The notes: generated from the letters alone by a model not told the origin. Positions 48,029-58,412 are shown, counted from the stretch's first letter. The stretch is DNA of 64,000 nucleotides from Streptomyces sp. P3 (GCF_003032475.1 NZ_CP028369.1:6820001-6884000); one strand, 5' to 3'. A program made the numbers and translations.

Positions 48029-50539
48029 ATGAGTCAGCAGGGGGGAAGGCCCACCGGTCACGAGGACGACTGGTGGGGGCAGTTGTACGACGACGACACC
48101 GAGGACACGGGACCCGCGCCCGCCGCAGACTCCCTGGACGACCGCTTCGCCTCGGCCGCGGGAGCGGTGCGCTCGGCGGGCGCGGTGGAGGGATCGGGCA
48201 GGGGGGAGGACGGCGTCGACGGCCGGGATCCCACAGGAGATGCGGGCGCAGTTCGCGGTGCAGATCGTGCGGGCGGTACGGGAGGCACGGGCGGTACGGG
48301 CGAGGGGATCCGTGTGGGCGGCACCGGCCGTACGGACGGTGCGGCCGAGGGCGTGGACGCAGTTCCCGGCTCCGGAGCCGGGAATGCGTACGGGGCAGGG
48401 GCCGAGGATGCGTTCGGGCCCGGGGGCGGACTCTCGTCCGGCTCCCGCGGTGTGAGACCCGTACCGGCCCCTCGCGACCGGCGCGGGGGCCCTGGCGAGG
48501 GCGTCGACTGGTGGACGTCGCCGGACGACGGCGCGCCGACGGCAGCGCCGTCAGCAACCGGTTCCCCGGTGCCGCCGCCGCGAGGTCGACCTGTCGCCCG
48601 GCCCATGGAGGGACCGCTTTCTGCCCCTGTTGCTGATCCCGGCCGACCACCTGTTTCTCAGGCCGGTGGGTATCCCGTTCCTGAACCCGCTTGCGAACCG
48701 GTTTACGGCGGGCGAGGCCCCGAGCCCGCTGGCGAATCCGTTACGGAACCCGTTTCCAGGCCCGACGTCCCACGTCATCCAGGGTCGACGACCGGGGGTG
48801 GCGGTGTCGAGGGGGAGGCAGGGGGTGGTGCAGGCCGGAACCCGCGAGCCCTGCCGGTGCGGGGAACCGCTGCCGAAACAGGCTCGAGCGTCGACAGCAG
48901 TGAAGAGCCTTTCGACGCGCGTACGGCGCGCGGTGCGGAAACGGTTGCCGGCGCGGGTGCGTGCCCAGGCGAGGAAACAGCCGACGTCGCCCGCGGAGGC
49001 GCTTCGCAGGGGCGACACCGTGCCCCCTGGGAGCCGCCGTCCGACACCCCACCAACGCCCTCGAACTTTCCGTCCGGACCGCTGCCGCCGGGGTTCGCCG
49101 AGCGGCCGTCCACCGGCCCCGGGCTGTCCGCCCCCGGCGCCACCACGCCGACCCGGACGACGCCCGCTGCCGCAGCACCGATGTCGGTCCTGCGGCTCCC
49201 ACCCACCGCACCGCCCCCGCCCACCGCACCGCCCTCGGCACCGGCCTCCGCAGCCGAACCGCTCGGCGCACGAGGCACCCCCGGCGCCCCGCCGCGCACG
49301 GTGCCGCCCCGTCCGGCACACGTCCCGCCGCCTCCGTCAGTCCCCACCGTCCACGCCGACGGCACAGCAACAGCCCCGCCGGTTGCCGACTCCCCGGTCG
49401 CCCCCGATGCTGCGTTCTCCCCGAGCGACTCGGCTGCCGCCTCCGCGCAGGCGCTTCCGGAGCCCGAGCGCGCACCCGACGCCCGCGGCACCCCGGATCC
49501 CCGAGGCGTCGCCGGGCCAAAGGCCGGCCATCCGCCCACTGTTCCCGCGCTCCCCGCCCTGCCTCCCGCCCACGCTCTCAGGGACTACGTCGGCTCGGGG
49601 CCGCCCACCTATGACCCCGAGCCCACCGTTCTGCCGCCGGCCGATCCGGACGAACTGGACGATCTGGTCGCCGACACCGTCCTGGACGGAGCCCGGTACG
49701 GGGCGTGCGCGTTGCGGGCGGTGTCCGTGCGGGGGGATTCCGCGCGTTACCGGGGCGAGCCGCGCCGCGACTCGCTTCTCACCGCCCGCTTCGGCACGGG
49801 CGAGCAGGCACTGATCCTCGTCGCGATGGCGACCGGCGCCCGGGCGACACCGGGAGCGCACCGGGCGGCCGCCGAGGTGTGTCAGTGGATCGGGCGGGCC
49901 GTGGGACGCAGTCACGTCCGCCTGGCGGAGGACATCCGCGCGGCCCGGCGCGGCGACCTGAAGTCGGGCCTGCACCGCCTCACCGACCGCAGTCTCGGCC
50001 GGCTCCGCGCCAGCGCCGCCGAGCAGGGCCTCGAACCCGAGGAGTACGCGGCCACACTGCGCTGCCTCCTCCTGCCCGCCGACCCCGACTGCCGCACGCG
50101 CGTGTTCTTCGGTGTCGGCGGCGGCGGACTGTTCCGGCTGCGCGACGGCACGTGGCGGGACATCGAGCCACGGGTCGGCGAGGTCGCCGGAGAACCGGTC
50201 GTCGGGTTCGGTTCGCTGCCGGCCGAGACGCCCGAGGGTGACCGGCTCACCATGGACCTGGGCGTCGCGACGCCGCCGAGCCCCTACGACCCGGCCCCCG
50301 AGCCGCCCCGGGAACCGTTCCGCTTCCGTGCCTCGGTAGCCCGCCCGGGGGACACGCTCCTCATGTGCACCGGGGGCTTCGCCGATCCTCTGCGCGGTGA
50401 GCCGGAGCTGTCCGCCCATCTGACGGGACGCTGGTCGGGTCCCACCCCGCCCGGTCTGGCGACCTTCCTCGCCGACACCCAGGTGAGGGTGAAGGGCTAC
50501 GCCGACGACCGGACCGCGGCGGCCGTCTGGGAGGCGTGA
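48029..50539 (+). CDS. PP2C-like protein with long disordered N-terminus
   Basis: 836 residues. The first 560 or so are low-complexity (Gly/Ala/Pro/Thr/Glu) and surely disordered. The last 270 resemble PP2C phosphatases ([20 protein letters not shown] ... [15 protein letters not shown] ... [11 protein letters not shown]). Key metal sites look altered: the usual DGxG segment is VAMATGA and LxxSDG is LMCTGGF, so phosphatase activity is doubtful. No membrane helix. Start ATG 48029, apparently leaderless. Long intrinsically disordered N-termini of this kind may tether or present the domain; role unknown. Confidence 0.75.
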   Translation: MSQQGGRPTGHEDDWWGQLYDDDTEDTGPAPAADSLDDRFASAAGAVRSAGAVEGSGRGEDGVDGRDPTGDAGAVRGADRAGGTGGTGGTGEGIRVGGTGRTDGAAEGVDAVPGSGAGNAYGAGAEDAFGPGGGLSSGSRGVRPVPAPRDRRGGPGEGVDWWTSPDDGAPTAAPSATGSPVPPPRGRPVARPMEGPLSAPVADPGRPPVSQAGGYPVPEPACEPVYGGRGPEPAGESVTEPVSRPDVPRHPGSTTGGGGVEGEAGGGAGRNPRALPVRGTAAETGSSVDSSEEPFDARTARGAETVAGAGACPGEETADVARGGASQGRHRAPWEPPSDTPPTPSNFPSGPLPPGFAERPSTGPGLSAPGATTPTRTTPAAAAPMSVLRLPPTAPPPPTAPPSAPASAAEPLGARGTPGAPPRTVPPRPAHVPPPPSVPTVHADGTATAPPVADSPVAPDAAFSPSDSAAASAQALPEPERAPDARGTPDPRGVAGPKAGHPPTVPALPALPPAHALRDYVGSGPPTYDPEPTVLPPADPDELDDLVADTVLDGARYGACALRAVSVRGDSARYRGEPRRDSLLTARFGTGEQALILVAMATGARATPGAHRAAAEVCQWIGRAVGRSHVRLAEDIRAARRGDLKSGLHRLTDRSLGRLRASAAEQGLEPEEYAATLRCLLLPADPDCRTRVFFGVGGGGLFRLRDGTWRDIEPRVGEVAGEPVVGFGSLPAETPEGDRLTMDLGVATPPSPYDPAPEPPREPFRFRASVARPGDTLLMCTGGFADPLRGEPELSAHLTGRWSGPTPPGLATFLADTQVRVKGYADDRTAAAVWEA

Positions 50540-50600
50540 GCGGGCCGTCGCGGCCACTGTGGAGGGGAGAACCGACAGCGACCGAAGGGTGCGTCGATCC

Positions 50601-52112
50601 ATGGCCAAGCAGAACGTCGCCGAACAGTTCGTCGACATCCTCGCCCGCGCGGGCGTGCGACGCCTCTACGGCGTGGTGGGCGACAGCCTCAACCCCGTGG
50701 TGGATGCGGTACGCCGCAACCCCGCCGTGGACTGGATCCACGTCCGCCACGAGGAGACGGCCGCCTTCGCCGCCGGCGCGGAGGCCCAGATCACCGGGAA
50801 GCTCGCCGCATGCGCGGGCTCCTGCGGGCCCGGCAACCTCCACCTCATCAACGGCCTCTACGACGCCCACCGCTCGATGGCTCCCGTCCTCGCCCTCGCC
50901 TCGCACATCCCCTCCAGCGAGATCGGCCTCGGCTACTTCCAGGAAACACATCCGGATCGGTTCGGCCCGGCGACGCCGAGATCGACGCACTCGTCGAGAT
51001 GATCGACGCCGCCGCCAAGGTGACCCTCTTCTGCGGAAGCGGCACGGCCGGCGCGCACGCCGAGGTCATGGAGTTCGCCGGAAAGCTCAAGTCCCCCGTG
51101 GGACACGCCCTGCGCGGCAAGGAATGGATCCAGTACGACAACCCCCGCATACGAAGCCACCCACGAGTGCGACCTGCTGATCCTGCTCGGAACCGATTTC
51201 CCGTACAACGCCTTCCTCCCCGACGACGTGCAGATCGCCCAGGTCGACGTACGGCCCGAACATCTCGGCCGCCGCTCCAGACTCGACCTTGCGGTGTGGG
51301 GTGACGTACGCGAGACGCTGCGCTGCCTCATTCCGCGCGTACAGGCCAAGGAAAGCCGGCGGCTCCTCGACCGCATGCTGAAGAAGCATGCCGATGCGCT
51401 GGAGGGGGTCGTGAAGGCGTATACACGGAAAGTGGAGAAACACGTTCCCATCCACCCCGAGTACGTCGCCGCCGTCCTCGACGAACTCGCCGACGAAGAG
51501 GCCGTGTTCACGGTCGACACGGGCATGTGCAACGTCTGGGCGGCGCGTTATCTCACGCCCAACGGCCGCCGTAGGGTCATCGGTTCCTTCACTCACGGCT
51601 CGATGGCGAACGCACTGCCCATGGCGATCGGCGCCCAGTTCACCGACCGCCGCCGTCAGGTGGTCGCGATGTCCGGGGACGGCGGTTTCTCCATGCTCAT
51701 GGGCGACTTCCTGACCCTCGTCCAGTACGACCTGCCCGTGAAGGTCGTCCTCTTCAACAACTCCTCACTGGGAATGGTGGAGTTGGAGATGCTGGTCGCC
51801 GGTCTCCCCTCGTACGGCACCACCAACAAGAACCCCGATTTCGCGGCCGTGGCACGTGCCTGCGGGGCTCACGGTGTGCGGGTCGAGAAGCCCAAACACC
51901 TGGCCGGGGCCCTGCGGGACGCCTTCCGGCACAAGGGCCCGGCCCTCGTCGACGTCGTCACCGACCCCAACGCCCTGTCCATCCCGCCGAAGATCAGCGC
52001 CGACATGGTGACCGGGTTCGCCCTGTCCGCCTCGAAGATCGTCCTCGACGGGGGAGTGGGCCGCATGCTGCAGATGGCACGCTCCAACCTGCGTAACGTA
52101 CCTCGCCTCTGA
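50601..52112 (+). pseudogene. poxB: Broken pyruvate oxidase/dehydrogenase-type TPP enzyme (PoxB-like)
   Basis: A thiamine diphosphate enzyme that would oxidise pyruvate to acetate. It begins [20 protein letters not shown] and reads through HPDR near residue 120, then the frame jumps to [20 protein letters not shown] near 50960, losing roughly 60 residues. A second gap after WIQYDNP near 51146 shifts frame again before YEATHECDLLILLGTDFPYN. The C-terminal half from about 51228 is intact, with the TPP/Mg motif GDGGFSMLMGDFLTLVQYD. Two internal deletions, both out of frame, make an active enzyme unlikely. Confidence 0.82.
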
Positions 52113-52232
52113 CGGTGCGCTCGGTCGGGCGAACCGTCGGCCCGGTGGCCTTCGGCCATGCGGACCCGCGGCCACGCCGGTCCGCCGGTCCGCTGGTCGG
52201 TCGTGTCGCGCGGGCGCGTCGTCTGGCAGGAG

Positions 52233-53705
52233 TCAGTCGGTTGCCGGGACCCATCGGCGCTCGCCTTCGTCCGAGCCGTACCAGTAGCGCGGCAGCCCCT
52301 TGATGCCGCTCGTGCGGAACGGGCGGCCGTGGTCGTCGACGCGCACCGTGCCGGAACGGCCCTGAGAAGACCAGTCCAGCTCCAGGTACCAGTTGCAGTC
52401 GCAGTTCTCGGTCCGCGCCGTGACGAGCAGAACCTCCGGGTCCTTGCTCGACACGCGGTAGGGCAGGCTCACCGCCGGAATCGGCGCCCCCGCGTCGCTG
52501 CTGGCGACCGATTGCGCCACGGGACGGTCCTTGTCCAGGTCGACCGCGAAGTAACGCTCGGTGAGCGAACCGCCGCAGCTCTGGTCCATGGCGTACACAG
52601 TGCCGGGCGCGGGTGTGGCACGGCCGACCACCCGTACCCGCAGCGCCGTCAGCACGACAGTTGCGGAGCTGCGGCCCTGGACCGAGATCTCCACGTTGGT
52701 CTCCCGCCCGTGCACCGCGCCCTGTGCCGTTGCCCAGGGGCCCGCGTCCTGTTCCGCCGGAGGCGGGGGAACCTGCGCGGGAGGCTTGTCGATGACGTAG
52801 TCATGACCGCAGCCGAGCGCCCAGACCTGGGAGTCGGCTGTCCAGGCGAGCGGCGCACCGGTGTCCGCGGCGGCGTTCCTGCCGCCGGTCGGAGCCGCGC
52901 CGTTCGAGGGGTTGGCACGGCCGGATGCGGGGACGGACGAGGTCGCGCCGGGCGTGGGCGAGCCGGGAGCGGGGGCGGCGGGAGTGGGGGAGTCATGGGG
53001 AACGGCCCTCCCGGTCTGCGTTAGGGAGTCCGGCGCGGACGAGCGGGCCGTGTCGACGGAATACGGGTGGCGGCCGCCGTCCGGCAGCGCGGAGAGCATG
53101 CCCAAAGTGGCGAGAAGCGCACAGGTGACGCCGACGAGGACCGTGGCGCGTCGGCTGCGGTACCACGGGTGGGGAGAAACCGGTTGCTCGTGTTGCTTGC
53201 CCGGTTTCTGGATCTGGACCACTGGTGAAGCCGCGGTGAGCGGTTGCGATCGGCTTTCCGGGCTTCCCGCCGTGACTCCTGCTTCCGATTTTTTCGGCGC
53301 TTTTCCTGTGGCTGGGCCTTCTTCTGTTTCCCGGAGTGTCTGGTGTGTCTGGGGCGTCTGATTTTCCGGTGTTTCCTCGGTTGTCAGGGCGTCCGTGGCT
53401 TCTGGCGCTTCCCTTGTTTCCGCCACGCCGCCCCTGGGCCGCTGTCGTGCCGCTAACGCTCGCAGCCACCGTCGGTGCAGTTCGAGGCGTTCCTCCGGCG
53501 TCGCCCCGCAGAACTCCGCAAGCCGCTCGACGGGAGCGAAATCTTGTGGAACCGCTTCCCCCGCGCAGTAACGGTGCAGAGTCGACGTGTTCATGGCCAG
53601 TCGGCGGGCGAGGGAGCCGTAGCTGCGCTCCGTGCGCCCCTTCAGCTCGCTCAGGAGCGCCGCGAACTCGGTCACTTCGCCTGCACTGTCGTGGGTCGAC
53701 ACCAT
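52233..53705 (-). CDS. Membrane-anchored helix-turn-helix protein with extracytoplasmic domain
   Basis: 490 residues. Residues 10-75 form an XRE-type helix-turn-helix (YGSLARRLAMNTSTLHRYCA). A charged Glu/Thr/Pro linker follows, then a transmembrane helix near 190 (ATVLVGVTCALLATLGMLSA), a Ser/Pro/Ala linker, and about 200 residues outside the membrane with Cys residues (LGCGHDY, QSCGGS, ENCDCNWYLEL). This puts a DNA-binding domain inside and a sensor-like domain outside on one chain, as in ToxR-type one-component systems. Ligand and targets unknown. Start ATG 53705 with GGGGGA upstream. Confidence 0.85.
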   Translation of the reverse strand: MVSTHDSAGEVTEFAALLSELKGRTERSYGSLARRLAMNTSTLHRYCAGEAVPQDFAPVERLAEFCGATPEERLELHRRWLRALAARQRPRGGVAETREAPEATDALTTEETPENQTPQTHQTLRETEEGPATGKAPKKSEAGVTAGSPESRSQPLTAASPVVQIQKPGKQHEQPVSPHPWYRSRRATVLVGVTCALLATLGMLSALPDGGRHPYSVDTARSSAPDSLTQTGRAVPHDSPTPAAPAPGSPTPGATSSVPASGRANPSNGAAPTGGRNAAADTGAPLAWTADSQVWALGCGHDYVIDKPPAQVPPPPAEQDAGPWATAQGAVHGRETNVEISVQGRSSATVVLTALRVRVVGRATPAPGTVYAMDQSCGGSLTERYFAVDLDKDRPVAQSVASSDAGAPIPAVSLPYRVSSKDPEVLLVTARTENCDCNWYLELDWSSQGRSGTVRVDDHGRPFRTSGIKGLPRYWYGSDEGERRWVPATD

Positions 53706-54150
53706 TCCCCCGTGCTCGTCCGGCCCGGGCGGTCATCCCAGGCACCCGTATATCTGCACGTCAGACGGGATGGGATGGTTCCACCGCAGTCGATCGGGTG
53801 AAGACCGTTGCAGTCGACCGGGGAGACCGCCGATGCTTTTGGTGCCGCACCGACCAGGGGCGAACCGACCGATCGGCCTCGCAGCGACACCGCACGGCTT
53901 TCACCGTGCACGCCCTCACGAACGCGCCGAAGCGCTGGACCGACCGGACTTCGGAACGTGCGGCGCGGATCGCGGTGAGTGCGCGAGGTTAGGCGGGTGA
54001 GAGGTCTTTCGGATTCCTTACGCAGCACTTTGCCGTGAGAACCGGGCGACAACCCGCCCGTACTGTCCAACAGGAGGTTCCGCCCGGGCACACATGGCGG
54101 CGGAGCACCGCATTCGGCACATCCTTCTTCGACATGTGGAGTCGTTTCTC
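53706..54150. other. Divergent intergenic region
   Basis: About 445 bp between the membrane HTH gene and the DUF3455 gene. A 55-codon frame near 53833-54000 has no ribosome site or family features and is not taken as a gene. Confidence 0.45.
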
Positions 54151-54732
54151 ATGCTCTTCAGCAAGCGCGCCGCCCTGAGGACCGGAAGCATCGTCACCGC
54201 CGTCGCCGCGGTGATCGGCACGGCGGCCGTCAGCCAGGCGTCCGGCAGACCTACGGTCGACTCACACACCGTGGCGCGGTCGCGCGTGACGCCGATCGCT
54301 CCGCAGCTACGGGTACCGGAAGGCAACAAGAGGATCGCCGAGCTCGCCGCCAAAGGGGTGCAGACCTATGCCTGCTCCAACGGCGCATGGACGTTCGTCG
54401 AGCCGGCCGCTACCTTGTCCGACGCGCACGACAGGCGCCACCGGCCCCTCGCTCTCCACTCGCGCGGCCCGGTGTGGGTCTCCACGGTCGACGGCAGTGC
54501 CGTCAACGCCGCCGCAGTGCCCGGCGCGAGCAATCCCCGTGAAAACGCCGTCCCGGAGCTGCTGCTCAAGACCACGGCCAACCGGGGGAGTGGTCTCTTC
54601 GGTTCCGTCTCCTACATTCAGCGCCTGAACACGCGAGGGGGCGTGGCGCCCACCGCTTCCTGCGAGGCGGGAGCACAGATCGGTGTGCCCTACTCGGCGA
54701 CCTACTTCTTCTACGCGCCGGCCGATCGGTGA
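54151..54732 (+). CDS. Secreted DUF3455 protein
   Basis: 193 residues. The signal peptide (RAALRTGSIVTAVAAVIGTA, cut after SQA) points to export. The conserved DUF3455 core has GVQTYACSNGAWTFVEPAAT, YIQRLNTRGGVAPTASCEAG and the final YSATYFFYAP. Function unknown. The start ATG 54151 (GGAG about 9 nt upstream) puts the signal at the N-terminus; ATG 54094 would add 19 basic residues and has its AGGAGG too far away. Confidence 0.85.
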   Translation: MLFSKRAALRTGSIVTAVAAVIGTAAVSQASGRPTVDSHTVARSRVTPIAPQLRVPEGNKRIAELAAKGVQTYACSNGAWTFVEPAATLSDAHDRRHRPLALHSRGPVWVSTVDGSAVNAAAVPGASNPRENAVPELLLKTTANRGSGLFGSVSYIQRLNTRGGVAPTASCEAGAQIGVPYSATYFFYAPADR

Positions 54733-54891
54733 ACCCCAGCGGCTCCTAAGACACTCCGGTGACGGAGTGGCTCCTGGCTGCCCGGTGCGATCGCCACCAG
54801 GCAGCCGGTCACCCCGGCATCCACGGCCTCATGACCTGCTGCCCGCCAGGCCCTCGCCGCCTCGAGGACCCGATAAGGTGCTTCACCTGGG

Positions 54892-54958
54892 AAGTGCCTC
54901 TGACTTGAGTGGGAACAAGGACCTCGACAATCCTCATTCTTGCTGGTCAGAGGCACTT
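54892..54958. repeat. 13-bp perfect inverted repeat spanning 67 bp
   Basis: AAGTGCCTCTGAC at 54892-54904 and its exact complement at 54946-54958, with a relatively AT-rich 41-bp centre. No transposase gene. Possible miniature transposable element or insertion-sequence scar; the large loop makes a terminator less likely. Confidence 0.55.
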
Positions 54959-55021
54959 TCTGCTGTCCTGGCCGCCTGCCGGACAGCCCGCTTCATGAAA
55001 GCCCGAGGCTAGATCGACGCG

Positions 55022-55315
55022 GTGACCGACGAGGACGGCAAGCTCGCGGACGATCTCCGCAAGCATTACCTCATCGCCGCCTTCCAGAGGGAGTCGGGGA
55101 CCTGGGAGGAGAAACAACCACGCCAACGGCGTTCTTCAGGCGCAGCACGTCCCGCTCGCGTGGAAGGCCGCCGACAACGGCACGGCGAACTGCAAGGAGG
55201 CTGTCGTCACGCTCACCTGGGGCGGCGGCGACACCACCAAGCTCATCGTCGACATGACCCGCGACAGCCACAAGATCTTCCACATCGGTACGACGGGGGT
55301 CGAGGCCGCCCGGAG
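55022..55315 (+). pseudogene. Frameshifted fragment of a hypothetical protein
   Basis: VTDEDGKLADDLRKHYLIAA FQRESGTWEEK from GTG 55022, then one frame over from about 55113 NNHANGVLQAQHVPLAWKAA, ending around KIFHIGTTGVEA. A missing base in the GAGAAACAAC run near 55110 would restore one frame. No family named. The 3' end is unclear. Confidence 0.45.
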
Positions 55316-56145
55316 CCCTGCCCACCGCCGTCCGCCGCAACTCACCGGGACCCGCTGGAACCCACCGGGTTCAGGCCAACCTCGCGTCCGCTCTCAACTG
55401 TCACTCCCCTTCCTCGGCTACGGCCAGGTGGGCAGAGGTGTGTGGGCCCGCGTGCCGAGGGCCGGCGGTCAGCTGCCTCCCGGCTGCGCGGGCCGGACGG
55501 AGGGGAGAGCGGTCGGCGGGCGGTCGTCCGGAAGATCAGACGGGCCGGCGGGATGCCGGTCGAGCGGGTGCGCTCCCTCGGGGAACGCATCCGCACTCTC
55601 GTTCCGCGTCCCTCGGCCATAGCGCCAAGCCGTCCGCCGGCCTTCCCCAGGGCGGTGAGCACGGCGGGCCGGCAGCGCACCTCTGCCCGCAAGCGCCGTC
55701 CCGTCAACCGGAACACGCAGGTCGACCAGGCATTTTGGCGTACGGCACTCCCGTCGAACGGTACGTCCCCGAGAGGCGTTCGAGCCCGGGGCCGCGGCGC
55801 GACCCGCCCATGGTGTCCGGACGGCGCGGGTCCGCTCGGCGCGTGCGGGCCCGGCAAACGGTCGGCGTCCCTGGGTTCGGTGCCGCGCGTCCATGAGGCC
55901 CGGGGCGCCTGCGACCGTGACTTCTCGCGGCGCGCGACCTCATGATGCCCGCCCCGGGAGGCGGGTGATGTTCCCCGGCAGGTGTCCCGACGGGCCGGTC
56001 CGCTTCGGCATTGCGGCAACGACGCGCGGAAACCTGCCGAAATCCCTGTTCCGTCGCCCGAACATGGCCGAACACCGGGCGTTGGCAATTCGACATGACT
56101 GGCCCGGTGTCGATCGGGCATGGATCCCCGTGAACGTGTTCGAGC
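55316..56145. other. Long region without a supported gene
   Basis: About 830 bp. Open frames on both strands are Arg/Pro/Gly-rich with no family signature, typical chance frames of high-GC DNA. The part nearest 56146 probably holds the HATPase promoter. Confidence 0.45.
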
Positions 56146-56715
56146 ATGAGGGGAACCGACATCGACACGCGGGCGGGGGCCATGGAAAGGCAGGCACGGG
56201 GAAGCGGTCCGGCAACGATCGCGGGTACCTCGACGACGAGAAGGACGAGAGGGGCGAGAGGGACGGGGAAGGCGGAGGACACCGGGGAGACCGGCCAGGA
56301 CCCTGTCGAGACCGCGGCGGAACCCGGCCGGGGCTCGCAGCTCAGGCGCCGACTCGGACGGGCCGACCTGCGGGCGGTGCCCGAGGCGCGCCGGGCGGTG
56401 CGGGAGCTGCTGCGGGGCTGGGGGAAGCCCGGCCGTTCCGAGACGGCGGAACTGCTCACCAGCGAACTCGTCACCAACGCGCTCGTGCACACCGACGACG
56501 ACGCGGTCCTGACGGCCACCGTGTCGCCGTCCGGCCTGCGCGTGGAGGTCCGGGACGGCGCTGTCGGCCGGCCCCGTCCGGGCGAGCCGTCGCCCGACGA
56601 GGGAACACACGGGCGTGGACTGATCCTGGTGGAGTCCCTCGCGGACACCTGGGGAGTCCGGGCACTGGGCGGCGGCAAGGTCGTCTGGTTCGAGCTGGCA
56701 GCCGGAGCCGCCTGA
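56146..56715 (+). CDS. Anti-sigma-type ATP-binding protein (HATPase)
   Basis: 189 residues; about 60 N-terminal residues are disordered, the rest is a GHKL ATPase of the RsbW/SpoIIAB kind. N-box ELVTNALVHT and G1-type box HGRGLILVESLADTWGV are visible. Such proteins in Streptomyces act as serine kinases or anti-sigma factors; the partner is unknown. Start ATG 56146 is tentative (56182 possible). Ends before a strong bidirectional terminator. Confidence 0.83.
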   Translation: MRGTDIDTRAGAMERQARGSGPATIAGTSTTRRTRGARGTGKAEDTGETGQDPVETAAEPGRGSQLRRRLGRADLRAVPEARRAVRELLRGWGKPGRSETAELLTSELVTNALVHTDDDAVLTATVSPSGLRVEVRDGAVGRPRPGEPSPDEGTHGRGLILVESLADTWGVRALGGGKVVWFELAAGAA

Positions 56716-56971
56716 AACGTCGAGCCCCGGGAAGAGGACGGGCGTCGAAACGGCGGAAACAGCGGAAACGGCGGATTCGGCGGACGGGTCTCGCGCGGAA
56801 AGCGCGCGAGTCGAAAAGGCGTACCCGCGTGGAGGAGAGGGACACCGCTGTCGAGCGGAACGACCGGCATCCAGAAGACGGAGTGCCGGGTCGGCCCTCG
56901 ACCGACCGGGTGGCGGGGTGCAGGGGGCCGACGGCGTGCAGAGGGGCGGCGCGGCGCGGCCCGTATGCCAC

Positions 56972-57010
56972 GGGAAGGGGGCGCGACCGTGACGGTCGCG
57001 CCCCCTTCCC
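56972..57010. terminator. Strong bidirectional hairpin
   Basis: Perfect 18-bp arms (GGGAAGGGGGCGCGACCG and complement) with a 3-nt loop, between the convergent HATPase and DUF2637 genes in the 312-bp gap 56716-57027, which holds no gene. Confidence 0.85.
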
Positions 57011-57027
57011 GAGATCCTGGCCGGACG

Positions 57028-58089
57028 TCAGCCGAACTGCTGCTCCAGGTCCTTGAGCTTGCGCTCCAGGGAGTCCAGGCGCGGCAGGGCCATGGTGTCG
57101 TCCTCCGCGGTGAGGTCGACGGTGGCCGACGCCTCAGAACCGTGACGGACGGGCTGCAGGGAGGGCCGTGAGCGAACGGGCAACTGCTCCGCCGAATTCG
57201 CTATGGCAGGCTCCGCGGCGACCCGCTCGGCCGTGGCCCGCTCCAGAGCCGCCTGGGCCTCGACCTGACGGCCGCCGCCACCACCGCGGCCGGGGAAGCG
57301 GCCGTGACCCCGGCTGATCGCCTTGAGCTGTGCCCGCTCGACCCGCTGCTGTTCACGGCGGCGCAGCTTGGTCTCCTCCTTGCGGGCCTTGTCCTCGCGG
57401 ACCTCCTCGACGGCCTCGTCCAGGCTGCGCACACCCTCGAGGAGCATCAGCGACCAGGCCCTGTACGTCTCGCGCGGGGCGCGCACCCAGCGCACGACGC
57501 GGATCTGCGGCAGCGGACGGGGCACCAGACCCTGCTCGCGCAGCGCCGCCCGGCGGGTCTGCTTCAGCGCCCGGTCGAAGAGGACGGCCGCCGACAGGGA
57601 CATGCCGGAGAAGAACTGCGGGGCTCCGTCGTGCCCCAGGCCCCGGGGCGCGTGCACCCAGTTGAACCAGGCCGCGGCGCCGGCGAACGTCCACACGAGT
57701 ATCCGGGAGCCGAGCGCCGCGTCACCGTGGCTGGCCTCGCGCACTGCGAGCACGGAGCAGAACATGGCCGCGCCGTCCAGGCCGAACGGCACCAGGTATT
57801 CCCAGCCGTTGGTGAGGCCGAGGTTCTGCTGGCCGAAGCCGACCAGTCCGTGGAAGGAGAGCGCGGCGGCAACGGCCGCACAGCAGAACAGAAGGACGTA
57901 GGAGGCGGTGCCGTATATGGCTTCCTTGCGCCTGCGGCGCTCCTCGGTACGCTCCCACGAATCGTCCGCGCTCGCGCTTGCCCCCGAGGAGCGCTTGCCG
58001 CGCGCGAGTACCGCAACCGCCGCCAGCATGCCCAGGAGCAGTACGGCGCCCGGAAGCAACCAGTTCAGCGATATGTCGGTCAGTCTCAT
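57028..58089 (-). CDS. DUF2637 (SpdB-like) membrane protein
   Basis: 353 residues. Starts MRLTDISLNWLLPGAVLLLG, with an N-terminal helix and three or four further helices (IYGTASYVLLFCCAAVAAAL, YLVPFGLDGAAMFCSVLAVR) that form the DUF2637 core known from SpdB spread proteins. Followed by a long charged coiled-coil-like tail (RREQQRVERAQLKAI, LDSLERKLKDLEQQFG). Role unknown; chromosomal members are common in Streptomyces. Start ATG 58089 with AAGGGA 7 nt upstream; the longer frame to 58140 is not supported. Confidence 0.85.
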   Translation of the reverse strand: MRLTDISLNWLLPGAVLLLGMLAAVAVLARGKRSSGASASADDSWERTEERRRRKEAIYGTASYVLLFCCAAVAAALSFHGLVGFGQQNLGLTNGWEYLVPFGLDGAAMFCSVLAVREASHGDAALGSRILVWTFAGAAAWFNWVHAPRGLGHDGAPQFFSGMSLSAAVLFDRALKQTRRAALREQGLVPRPLPQIRVVRWVRAPRETYRAWSLMLLEGVRSLDEAVEEVREDKARKEETKLRRREQQRVERAQLKAISRGHGRFPGRGGGGGRQVEAQAALERATAERVAAEPAIANSAEQLPVRSRPSLQPVRHGSEASATVDLTAEDDTMALPRLDSLERKLKDLEQQFG

Positions 58090-58412
58090 CTGGGGTCCCT
58101 TGCATTGGGATAGGGCGTAACGCCCGCCATAGTGGCCCAATCCCGCCGTCCCTCAGGGGGTTTCGGGGCAAGAGGCCGCCAAGGAGGTGCAAGGGAATGC
58201 CCAGGGCGACGTTCTGCTCGAACTGCCGCTTGAGGGGCGGGAGTTGAGTTCGAATAAGACTACCCGTACGGGTGGTTCAACGGAAAGTTCCCGTGGCAGG
58301 TGAGAAAGATGTGAATTGCTCGTATCCGTAGGGCGGTCTCGTCCGGGTGATCTTACGGGACGTCCTGCGGCACCTCGTCGGCGGGGCGTCCTCGCCGGCG
58401 TCTGAGGGGCAC
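58090..58412. other. Intergenic region between two minus-strand genes
   Basis: 323 bp. Contains a plus-strand perfect AAGGAGGTG ribosome site and the tiny ORF at 58197. Otherwise no gene. Confidence 0.45.
58197..58247 (+). CDS. Candidate 16-residue ORF with perfect ribosome site
   Basis: AAGGAGGTG at 58181-58189, 8 nt before ATG 58197, encodes MPRATFCSNCRLRGGS then TGA. The CSNC pair is notable. Too short to judge by codon use. Confidence 0.22.
   Translation: MPRATFCSNCRLRGGS

Noticed and set aside
53833..54000. 55-codon ORF starting MLLVPHRPGANRP
   Set aside because: No ribosome site, no codon bias different from chance frames.
55342..56610. 422-codon minus-strand open frame
   Set aside because: Spans the antisense of the HATPase gene and is Arg/Pro/Ser-rich without any domain.
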